Below are positions 36,565-44,255 of a stretch of DNA of 64,000 nt, piece after piece. This DNA is from Agromyces mangrovi (lineage in GTDB: Bacteria; Actinomycetota; Actinomycetes; Actinomycetales; Microbacteriaceae), in NCBI RefSeq assembly GCF_030296695.1, contig NZ_AP027737.1, forward strand, positions 1,736,001-1,800,000. The letters are read 5' to 3'. The first letter of the stretch is position 1. Each line of letters starts with the position of its first letter. Below the pieces are notes generated by a model. That model saw nothing but the letters and a program-made list of their open reading frames with translations, was not told the origin of the DNA and did not search any database. The position numbers and the translations under genes are program-made.

Positions 36565-36649
36565 TCGACTCCTACGAAAGCGAGTCGTTGCGGTGAACCG
36601 ATCCGGTGTCCGAGTCGGAGCATCGGACAGGTCGGGCTAGGGTCGACGG

Positions 36650-37552
36650 GTGTCCGGAAACGTCCTCTTCGACGCCCCGCCGTGGGCGGTGGCCGTGGTC
36701 ATCCTCGCCGCGGTGCTCGTCGCGCTCGCCTTCTCGGGCATCGCTCGCTTGATCCTTCGCCGTCGGGCCAAGCTCCGAGCGTCGACGGCGATTCTGCTGT
36801 CGCTGTCGGGCATCGTCGTGGGCCTGCTGCTGACGGAGCTGATCGGGTCGGACCCGAACCTGGGCAGCCCGCTCGTGCTGATCACCACGCTCGGCATGGC
36901 CGTGCTGTTCATCGGCGTCTACGGCGCGATCGCCGCACACCTGCAGCGCCCGACCCGCGCGAGTATCGAGCAGCTCATGCGTGCCGGTGAGTCCGACCAG
37001 ATCGAGTTCAAGTCGACCGCCCGCATCAACCTGCGCACGGGCGAGAAGGACGCGCGCATGGAGCAGGTCATCGCGAAGACCGTCGCCGCCTTCCTGAACG
37101 GCGACGGCGGCGCGCTGCTGATCGGCGTCGACGACGCCGGCACCGCGCTGGGCCTCGACGCCGACCTCGCGACCCTGCGCACGCCCGACCTCGACCGCTA
37201 CGAGCTCTGGCTGCGCGACCTCATGACCACCTCGCTCGGCACCGCCGCCACCTCCCTCGTGCGGGTCGACTTCGCCGAGGTGCCCAACGGCCACGAGGCG
37301 GCCACCGACGGGACGGCCACCGATGGGACGGCCACCGTGTGCCGCGTCGAGATGACCGCGTCGCCGCGCCCGGTGTACCTGCGCCCGGGCAAGTCGGCCG
37401 ACCCCGAGCTCTGGGTGCGCGCGGGCAACTCCACCCGCAAGCTCGCCGTCGACGAGGCGGCGACCTACGTCATGCACCGCTGGCCCCTCGGCGTCGGGTC
37501 CAACGTGGCGGCGCAGTTCCGCGCGGCGGTGCGGTTCTCCGAGGATCGGTAG
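36650..37552 (+). CDS. Membrane protein with AlbA_2 (Schlafen-type) DNA/RNA-binding domain
   Basis: A 300-residue protein with three N-terminal membrane helices (residues about 10-35, 46-67 and 75-103) and a cytosolic AlbA_2 domain: SDQIEFKSTARINLRTGEKD (the E-F-K-S motif), KTVAAFLNGDGGALLIGVDD and WVRAGNSTRKLAVDEA. The AlbA_2 domain is shared with Schlafen proteins and many bacterial regulators and is thought to bind nucleic acid or ATP. A 15-base tandem (ggacggccaccgaYg) makes a DGTATDGTAT repeat near residue 218. Start GTG at 36650. A membrane-tied AlbA_2 protein hints at sensing, but no ligand is known. Confidence 0.78.
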   Translation: MSGNVLFDAPPWAVAVVILAAVLVALAFSGIARLILRRRAKLRASTAILLSLSGIVVGLLLTELIGSDPNLGSPLVLITTLGMAVLFIGVYGAIAAHLQRPTRASIEQLMRAGESDQIEFKSTARINLRTGEKDARMEQVIAKTVAAFLNGDGGALLIGVDDAGTALGLDADLATLRTPDLDRYELWLRDLMTTSLGTAATSLVRVDFAEVPNGHEAATDGTATDGTATVCRVEMTASPRPVYLRPGKSADPELWVRAGNSTRKLAVDEAATYVMHRWPLGVGSNVAAQFRAAVRFSEDR

Positions 37553-37556
37553 CGGC

Positions 37557-38414
37557 TCAGCGCAACTGCGGCGGCGTGCCCAGCCGCGCGAGGGCGGACA
37601 GCGCCCAACGGGGCGCCCGGTACATCGGCCGCGACCTGCCGAGGGCGTCGATCGCGGCCATCTCCGCCGGCTCGAGCTCGAAGTCGAAGATGTCGAGGTT
37701 CGCCGCGATGTGCGCGGGGTTGGTCGACTTGGGCAGCGCGATGATCCCGGATTGGACGTGCCAGCGCAGCACCACCTGCACGGGGCTCCTGCCGGTGCGC
37801 TCGGCGGGTCGGGTCACCGCGGGCTCGGCGAGGAGCTCCGTCGAGCCATGGCCGAGCGGGTACCAGGCCTGCGGCACGATGCCCTCCGCTGCGAGGAACG
37901 GCAGGAGGTCGGGCTGCCGCCAGTAGGGGTGCAGTTCGACCTGGTCGACGGCGGGGCGAACACGAGCGGATGCGAGGAGCGGACGCAGGTCCTCGGCGGT
38001 GAAGTTGCTCACGCCGATCGAGCCCACGTCGCCGCGGTCGACCGCATCCTCCATCGCGGCCCAGGCTCCTGCGACGTCGCCGACCGGCTGATGGAGCAGC
38101 AGCAGGTCGATGCGACCGGTGCCGAGGCGGTCGAGTGAACGCTCGATCGCGGCGCGTGTCCTGCGCGCCCCGTAGTCGGACGGCCAGATCTTCGTCGTGA
38201 CGACGATCTGGTCGCGGGGCACTCCGGACGCACGGATGCCGCGACCCACCGCACGCTCGTTGCGGTAGACGGTCGCGGTGTCGATCAGTCTGTAGCCCGA
38301 ATCGATGGCCTGCGTGACGCTGGCCTCGCAGATATCGACGTCGGTGACGAGGTAGACGCCCAGGCCGATCTGCGGCAGCTCGGTGCCGTCGTTCAGCGAG
38401 ATGGTGTGGTGCAC
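37557..38414 (-). CDS. Aldo/keto reductase
   Basis: A 285-residue AKR of the 2,5-diketogluconate reductase (DkgA) type. The catalytic tetrad is visible: Asp in SGYRLIDTATVYRNE with the Tyr five residues later, Lys in VVTTKIWPSDY and His in LLLLHQP. The later VGSIGVSNF and GIIALPKSTNPAHIAANLDIFDF motifs bind NADPH. The start is GTG at 38414; the frame is open upstream but homology begins here (MHHTISLNDGTELPQIGLG). It should reduce ketones or aldehydes using NADPH. Its stop lies 4 bases past the convergent AlbA_2 gene. Confidence 0.93.
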   Translation of the reverse strand: MHHTISLNDGTELPQIGLGVYLVTDVDICEASVTQAIDSGYRLIDTATVYRNERAVGRGIRASGVPRDQIVVTTKIWPSDYGARRTRAAIERSLDRLGTGRIDLLLLHQPVGDVAGAWAAMEDAVDRGDVGSIGVSNFTAEDLRPLLASARVRPAVDQVELHPYWRQPDLLPFLAAEGIVPQAWYPLGHGSTELLAEPAVTRPAERTGRSPVQVVLRWHVQSGIIALPKSTNPAHIAANLDIFDFELEPAEMAAIDALGRSRPMYRAPRWALSALARLGTPPQLR

Positions 38415-38521
38415 GGTGCCGTCCTGGGGGAGTGGTGGACTGCGGGCGCGCCGGTGGGAACGCTCACTGGCAGCGTAGGGCCCGCCCGCGGACGTCGTAG
38501 CGCCCGGTCGCGTCGGCGCGG

Positions 38522-39436
38522 CTACACCGCCGCCGAGACCTGCGCTCGCACCGCCTCGGCGACCGCGTGCTCGTCGTGGATCGGCGTCGACCGCGGGTAG
38601 TTCGTCGTGAGGAAGTGCTGCGCGTAGGGGAAGCACGCGACCTCGAACGGGGCATCCGCTCGCCACTCCGCACCGAACGTGTTCGCCTCGACCTGCGCGG
38701 CGTCCAGCGGAATCCGCAGCGCCTGCGCCATCTCGGCCGGGTCGAAGACGAGCCCGAACGGCTCCGAACCCTCGTGCGCGAGCCGCCCGCCGTAGTCGAC
38801 CGACAGGTTGCCCTCCACCCAGAGCCGCTGGTCGAGCGGGTGCATCGTGCCGGCCGGCACCGAGGCCGTGGCCGCGACGGCGTTCGGCCGCTCCGCGCTG
38901 CGCACGTCGACGATCACGTCGCCGGTGTGCGCCGTCGTCACGATCGCGCGTTCGGTGGTCGCGGCGGAGAATCCCTCGCCCGGGTCGTAGTTGATCGTGT
39001 TCGACTCGTAATCGCAGATGACCCACGTCAGCAGGCCCGTGCGGATGCTCTCGGCGATCACGTACAACTCGACGCGTGCGCCCTGGAACACGGATGCACG
39101 CACGTTGAACGCACCCAGGATCGCGCAGTGCCGCGGGGCCTCGTCGGCGAACATCGCCGTCGGTACCAGGCGGTAGCCCTCGGGCAGGAGGCGCTCAGCG
39201 GCATCCGTGTCGGTGATCTCGTAGGCGAGGAAGAAGGCGTACGGCTCGACGATGAAGCCCATGTACTCGTCGGCGCTGCTGCTCGCGCGGTCGACGATCC
39301 AGCGCTGGAGCGACTGCGGCATGCGCGCGAGCATCTCGGCGCGGCCGTAGAGGCCCGCGACCCCCTTGGGCGTGACGCTGCCCTCAGTGTGCGTGATGAA
39401 GCTGCGCAGCTCGGCGGGGGTGATAGCGGTCGGCAT
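38522..39436 (-). CDS. Hypothetical protein, possibly acetoacetate decarboxylase-like
   Basis: I do not fully recognise this 304-residue protein. Its centre and end (YGGRLAHEGSEPFGLVFDPA, ANTFGAEWRADAPFEVACFPYAQ) and an N-terminal LLPEGYRLVPTAMFADEAP recall acetoacetate decarboxylase-fold proteins, which have a beta-barrel. The key lysine of true decarboxylases is not evident to me, so the activity is open. It has no signal peptide. It diverges from the next gene with an inverted repeat in between. Confidence 0.5.
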   Translation of the reverse strand: MPTAITPAELRSFITHTEGSVTPKGVAGLYGRAEMLARMPQSLQRWIVDRASSSADEYMGFIVEPYAFFLAYEITDTDAAERLLPEGYRLVPTAMFADEAPRHCAILGAFNVRASVFQGARVELYVIAESIRTGLLTWVICDYESNTINYDPGEGFSAATTERAIVTTAHTGDVIVDVRSAERPNAVAATASVPAGTMHPLDQRLWVEGNLSVDYGGRLAHEGSEPFGLVFDPAEMAQALRIPLDAAQVEANTFGAEWRADAPFEVACFPYAQHFLTTNYPRSTPIHDEHAVAEAVRAQVSAAV

Positions 39437-39453
39437 GAGCCGATTCTACAAGT

Positions 39454-39469
39454 TCATGCGTTTGCATGA
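39454..39469. promoter_or_regulatory. Inverted repeat in a divergent promoter gap
   Basis: TCATGC at 39454-39459 and GCATGA at 39464-39469 form a perfect 6-bp inverted repeat with a 4-base centre, between the divergent genes at 39436 and 39540. It is of the size bound by MarR or TetR regulators; no regulator gene is next to it. Confidence 0.4.
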
Positions 39470-39539
39470 TTCAGATGATCCACACAGCGGCGCATGCCTA
39501 CGCTGGGAAGCGCAGCGCAGCGGAACGGAGGACGCACCG

Positions 39540-40339
39540 ATGAGCACGCGGCGACCGTGGCACGGTCCTCCGGGCCGGCCCGAGCACTACCCCTGGGCCC
39601 CGTCCCCCGCGAACCGGATGCTGCTCGAGGCAGGCGTGCATCCGCTGCGCCCCGAAGCCGGGCGCGGCATCCACGTCGCGCGAGTGCACGGTCGGGCCGG
39701 CGTCACGACCGTGGAACGGCTCCTCGCCAGGGAGGGGGCGGCTCCCATCGCCGAGCGGACGCTGGTGGTCGCCATCGGCTCCAACGCGTCGCCCGAGGTG
39801 ATCGCGGGCAAGTACGCGAACGCGGCGAGCGGATGCCACTGGGCGACGCCGTTCCTGACCGGCGTGCTCCACGGCGTCGGCGTCGGCTACTCCGCGCACG
39901 TCACCCCGCGTGGCTACATCCCCGCCGCGCCCCACGCCAGCCCGCACGCCGTCACGCCCGTGGTCGCCGCGTGGTTCGACGACGCGCAGCTCGACGTCGT
40001 CGACGCGACGGAACGCAACTACGACCGCGTCGAGCTCGATGCCCGGTGGCATCCGCTCGTGCTCGACTCGGGGAGCGCCCGCGGTCGTACTCGGCCTACG
40101 TCTCGCGACACGGCCTCATCGGCGCCGCCGAATCACCCGGTCCGGTCGCGTTCGACACGCAGCAGGCGATCCATGACCATCTCGCGCATGAGACGCGTGA
40201 CCGGTCGTTCGCGGGCGTCGCCGCCGACGTCTGCGACCTCCTCGCGCAGCCCGACGGGGCGGCGCGCGCGACCGCGGCGCTGCACGCCGGCCCCGTCGTC
40301 GCCCATGGCCTGGAGGTCCGGAGGGGGCCCGGCGGCTAG
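39540..40339 (+). CDS. Hypothetical protein with gamma-glutamylcyclotransferase-like motif, frameshifted
   Basis: The N-terminal frame starts at an ATG at 39540 (MSTRRPWHGPPGRPEHYPW) and contains LVVAIGSNASPEVIAGKYA, reminiscent of the Y-G-S-N substrate loop in gamma-glutamylcyclotransferase-like folds, then VVDATERNYDRVELDA, also seen in such proteins. Continuation GERPRSYSAYVSRHGLIG is found in another frame and runs to a stop at 40339. One extra G in the G4 run at 40070-40073 joins the two as D-S-G-E-R-P, giving about 266 residues. The family is not certain. Confidence 0.55.
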
Positions 40340-40385
40340 TCGTCGCCCTCCCACTCGCGCCGCAGGAACCCGAACTACGCGTTGA

Positions 40386-40420
40386 GTTAGTTCGGGTTTT
40401 AGTTGATAAACTGAACTAAC
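40386..40420 (+). promoter_or_regulatory. Nested inverted repeats before the fic gene, likely autoregulatory operator
   Basis: GTTAGTTC (40386-40393) pairs perfectly with GAACTAAC (40413-40420). Between them is a smaller near-palindrome AGTTGATAAACT (40401-40412). The AT-rich core stands out in this GC-rich genome and ends 17 bases before the fic start at 40438. The winged-helix C-terminus of the Fic protein is a good candidate to bind it. Confidence 0.6.
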
Positions 40421-40437
40421 GATGCCACTATTTCGGG

Positions 40438-41666
40438 ATGAACGCCGATCTCGAGGTGCCCCTGTGGCCTGCGCACGGGACGGAGACCCTTCCCTGGCAG
40501 CAGCGTTCGCGCGGGGGCGCTCGTGACGACCGCATGATGAGAGCGGTCGACGCGAGCATCCCGCCGTTGATCGCCGGGCTCGATTTCAGTGCGCCGCCTG
40601 CGATGTTCACGGCGTCGGAGGAAGCGCTCGTCGCCGTCGGGCGGGCGGACTCCAGCGCAGCGGTGCATTCCGCGGCGCTCGGTCGATTCCTGATCCGCAC
40701 GGAGTCCGTCGCGTCGTCGAAGATCGAGCGCATCTCCGCCAGCGCCGACGACTACGCACGTGCGCTCGCCGGCAGTCGCGGAAACTCCTCGGCGGTGAGC
40801 ATGGTCGCTGCGACCGCCGCCTTGCAGGGGCTCGTCGACGTCGTCGGCGGACGGGGCGAGGTGCTCGTGGACGATGTGCTCGAGGCGCACCACGCGTTGA
40901 TGCGTGACGATCCGGTCGAGCGGGACCACGCGGGACGCTTCCGAGACATGCAGAACTGGATCGGTGGGTCGGACTACTCGCCAAGGGGGCACTGTACGTC
41001 CCGCCCGCCCCCAGCCGCGTCGAGGGGCTGATGCGCGATCTCGTCGAGTACCTCAACCGCGACGACATGCCGGCGCTCATTCAGGCGTCGATCGCCCACG
41101 CGCAGTTCGAGTCGATCCATCCGTTCACCGACGGCAACGGCCGCATCGGCAGGGCGCTCGTGTCGGCCGCATTGCGCCGAAGAGGAGTGACCAGGCACAC
41201 CGTGGTCCCACTGGCGTCGGGCATCCTGGCTCGACGTGACGAGTACTTCGACTCCCTCGGTGCGTACCGCGCCGGGGAGCCGGGGTCGATCGTCGGTCTC
41301 TTCGTCCGATCCGCCGAGGTCGCAGCGACCGAAGCCCGGGAGTCCATCGAGCGCATCACCGACCTCCCCTCCGAATGGGCGGCTGACCTGCGGCCGCGCG
41401 CGGGCTCGGCGATCGCACGGCTGCTACCGCTGCTGTTCGACCACCCCGCGCTCGACGCAGACGAGGTGGAGCGGCTCTCGGGCGTGGGCCCGGTGCAGAC
41501 GTACGCCGCGATCGATCGCTTGGTCGAAGCGGGCATCATGCGAGAGATCACGGGGCGGAAGCGAGATCGGGTATGGGTGGCATCCGCACTGCTCGCCGAG
41601 CTCGACGATCTCGATCGACGCATCCAGGCGGGGATGCGGGCGCCGGAGGAGAATGGCTCACGATGA
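40438..41666 (+). CDS. Fic family protein (AMP transferase), frameshifted
   Basis: A Fic/DOC protein of about 409 residues when rejoined. The core motif SIHPFTDGNGRIGRAL near residue 225 is complete (H, F, D, G-N-G-R, R), so AMP transfer from ATP to a hydroxyl of a target protein is expected. Before it lies an S-x-x-x-E pattern, ASSKIERIS near residue 101, which matches the class II inhibitory helix except that the usual Gly/Asn after Glu is Arg. The C-terminus, LFDHPALDADEVERLSGV, then QTYAAIDRLVEAGIMREITG, is a winged-helix domain as in the DUF4172-type self-regulated Fic proteins. One extra G in the G5 run at 40985-40989 joins the frames as S-P-R-G-A-L-Y-V-P. Confidence 0.85.
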
Positions 41667-44047
41667 CCCAGCACCACCGCGACCTCAACCTGCGCGTCGC
41701 CGACGAGCGCACCGCGCCGACACGACCGCGCCTGGCGAACGACGAGGACGCCCGCCCCGGACTCGAGCTGACGAGCGCCGGCATCCTCCGCGCCGGTCGC
41801 CCGTGGATCCCCGTCTCGGGTGAGCTGCACTACTCGCGCGTGCCCCGCGACCGGTGGGAAGAGCGCCTGCGCCTGATGGTCGCGGGCGGCATCAGCGTGG
41901 TCTCGAGCTACGTGCCCTGGCTGCATCACGCGCCCGACGGCCCCGAGGCATCCTTCGCCGGCAACCTCGACCTCGCCGCGTTCGTCGACCTCGCCCGCGC
42001 GCAGGGGCTCGAGGTCGTGCTGCGCATCGGCCCGTGGGTGCACGCCGAGATGCGCAACGGCGGGTTTCCCGACTGGGTGCAGGAGGCATCCGTCGCCCAC
42101 CGCACCGACGACCCCGCCTACCTCGCCCTGGTGCTCGAGTGGTGGCGGCAGCTCGGCGATCACCTCGACGGGCGCTGCACGCCGGCCACCGTGCTCGGCA
42201 TCCAGCTCGAGAACGAGCTCTACGACCAGCCCGGCCACCTCGTCACGCTCAAGCGGCTCGCGCGCGAGTGCGGCATGTCGGCGCCGTTCTGGACCGCGAC
42301 CGCGTGGGGCGGGGCCGAGCTGCCGCCCGGCGAGGTGTTCCCGCTGTACGGCGGGTACGCCGACGGGTTCTGGGTCGATGCGGATGCCCCGTGGGACCCG
42401 ACGTTCCGCGAGCACTTCTTCCATTCCGACGTGTGGGACGACCCGGGTATCGGGGCCGACGTGCGCGACGGCGAGGCCAAGCCCGAGCGCTCCACGTTCG
42501 ACACGGCCTTCCCGCCCGCGACCTGCGAGCTGGGCGGCGGCATGGCGACCGCCTACCACCGCAGGCCATTGCCGAGCGGGCGCGACGTGGCGGCCGTCGC
42601 CCACTGCAAGATCGGCAACGGATCGGCCTGGCAGGGCTTCTTCATGTACGTCGGCGGCACGAACCCGCGGCGCGGGCTCCAGGAGTCGCAGGCGACCGGC
42701 TACCCGAACGACCTGCCGCAGCTCGGCTACGACTTCCACGCACCGGTCGGGGAGGCGGGCCGCCTGGGCGACGGGCACGCCGAGCTGCGCGTGCAGCACG
42801 CGTTCCTCGCGGCGTTCGCCGACGTGCTGGGCCAGTCGCACCTGCCCGACGTGCGTCCCGACGGCGTCGAGGACGGCGAGACGCTCCGCTGGGCCTACCG
42901 AGGCGGTCGCGACGGCGGGTTCGTCTTCGTCGTGTGGCACCAGCCGCACGTGCCGCTGCCGACGTACCGGGGCGCGTCGTTCGCGCTCGACCTCGGGCCG
43001 CGCGGGGTGGTGCGGTTCCCGGCGACACCGCTCGACATCCCGGCGGGCACGCTCGCGCGCTGGCCCGTGCGCCTGCCCGTCGGCGGCGTGCGCATCGAGT
43101 GGCTCACCGCGTCGGCGCTGACGGTGCTCGGCGGCGGGGCGTCCGGCGGTGCTCCGGCCGGCGCGGTGCCGACGCTGGTCGCGATCGCCGAGCGCGGCGT
43201 GCCGGTCGAGCTCGGGCTGGGCGCGGATGCCACCCTGGCGAGCGGCGTCCGCGCGACCGCCGGCGTTGCGCCCAGCGGCGCCGCTGCACCCGCGACGACC
43301 GCCTTCGAGATCGAGCCCTCGCGCGACCCGATCCGCATCACCGCGCCGGACGGCGCGCTCGACCTGCTCGTACTGCCGGCCGGCGACGCCCGTCGCGTCT
43401 GGGTGCAGCGCGATGCCGAGGGCGGGGCGACACGGATGCTCCTCGCCGACGACGCACTCACCTGGAGCGTCGACGGCCGCATCGAGGCACGCCCCGAGCA
43501 CCCCGGCGCGCCTGCCGAGCGCCCCGAGGTGCTCGCCTACGACTCCGCTACGCGTTCGTTCGCGCCGCTGCCGATGCAGTACGTCGCGCGCGGCGCGTTC
43601 GCGGGCACCGTCGGCGTCACCCCGCTGCATCCGCCCCGCCCCGGTCGACCGCACGGCTACGGCTCGCGTGACGGGCGGGCCGCCGCCCCGGGCGACGACG
43701 TGATGGCCGCGCACGCGGCCGAGTTCCGCATCGAGCTGCCGCCCGAGGCATCCGACCCCGACGCCTGCCTCGAGATCACGTGGGCCGGCGACGTCGGCGA
43801 GGTGCTCGTGGACGGCGTCGTCGTGGCCGACCGGTTTTGGGATGCATCCGACTGGCGTGTCAACTGCGCGGATGCCGGCCTCGTGCCCGGGAGCGACGTG
43901 ACCCTCCGCATCCTGCCGCTCGCGCCCGACGTAGCGGTGCACGTACCGGCGCCCGCCCAGGCGCACCGCGACGCAACCGACGGCGACCTCGTCGCCCTCG
44001 ACGGCGTGCGCCTGACCGTGCGGGGCCTCTGGCGCGAGGTCCGCTGA
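41663..44047 (+). CDS. Beta-galactosidase-like glycoside hydrolase, family 35
   Basis: A 794-residue GH35 enzyme without signal peptide. The TIM barrel begins with WIPVSGELHYSRVPRDRWEE and SYVPWLHHAPDGP, and the acid/base pair is the N-E of GIQLENELYDQ near residue 180. A later ATCELGGGMATAYHRR near residue 290 is the likely nucleophile region. Smaller beta domains follow, ending with GDVGEVLVDGVVVADRF. It should cut beta-galactosides, probably small oligosaccharides in the cytosol. The ATG at 41663 overlaps the fic stop (ATGA) with a GGAGGA site before it; the coupling to fic is unusual. A 26-bp palindrome follows the gene. Confidence 0.88.
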   Translation: MTQHHRDLNLRVADERTAPTRPRLANDEDARPGLELTSAGILRAGRPWIPVSGELHYSRVPRDRWEERLRLMVAGGISVVSSYVPWLHHAPDGPEASFAGNLDLAAFVDLARAQGLEVVLRIGPWVHAEMRNGGFPDWVQEASVAHRTDDPAYLALVLEWWRQLGDHLDGRCTPATVLGIQLENELYDQPGHLVTLKRLARECGMSAPFWTATAWGGAELPPGEVFPLYGGYADGFWVDADAPWDPTFREHFFHSDVWDDPGIGADVRDGEAKPERSTFDTAFPPATCELGGGMATAYHRRPLPSGRDVAAVAHCKIGNGSAWQGFFMYVGGTNPRRGLQESQATGYPNDLPQLGYDFHAPVGEAGRLGDGHAELRVQHAFLAAFADVLGQSHLPDVRPDGVEDGETLRWAYRGGRDGGFVFVVWHQPHVPLPTYRGASFALDLGPRGVVRFPATPLDIPAGTLARWPVRLPVGGVRIEWLTASALTVLGGGASGGAPAGAVPTLVAIAERGVPVELGLGADATLASGVRATAGVAPSGAAAPATTAFEIEPSRDPIRITAPDGALDLLVLPAGDARRVWVQRDAEGGATRMLLADDALTWSVDGRIEARPEHPGAPAERPEVLAYDSATRSFAPLPMQYVARGAFAGTVGVTPLHPPRPGRPHGYGSRDGRAAAPGDDVMAAHAAEFRIELPPEASDPDACLEITWAGDVGEVLVDGVVVADRFWDASDWRVNCADAGLVPGSDVTLRILPLAPDVAVHVPAPAQAHRDATDGDLVALDGVRLTVRGLWREVR

Positions 44048-44107
44048 GCGCGCGTTCGCCTGGCGCTGGTGCCGCCTCTTGATCCCGCTTGAGTGCCGTT
44101 CGTGGAG

Positions 44108-44133
44108 CCGAGGGCTGAAGCTTCAGCCCTCGG
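44108..44133. terminator. 26-bp perfect palindrome between two glycosidase genes
   Basis: CCGAGGGCTGAAG followed directly by its exact reverse complement CTTCAGCCCTCGG spans 44108-44133, 60 bases after the GH35 stop. As RNA it would form an 11-bp stem with a tiny loop; as DNA it is a strong two-fold operator. It could end the GH35 transcript or bind a regulator of the GH106-like gene that starts at 44256. No other feature is seen in this 208-base gap. Confidence 0.6.
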
Positions 44134-44255
44134 GCTGGGGAATCGCCCTCAGCCGGCGTGGGAGGCGCGAAGGGGTTGCGGGATATTTCACTGCGGACAA
44201 TACTTAGGCGAGACGCCGGGCCGAGCCCGGAAGCGACCACGTTCGAAGGAGAACC

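Noticed and set aside
41081..43966. A 961-codon open frame on the minus strand
   Set aside because: It is the mirror of the GH35 and Fic genes in GC-rich DNA; its protein is Arg/Gly/His-rich without any family match. The plus-strand genes have clear motifs.
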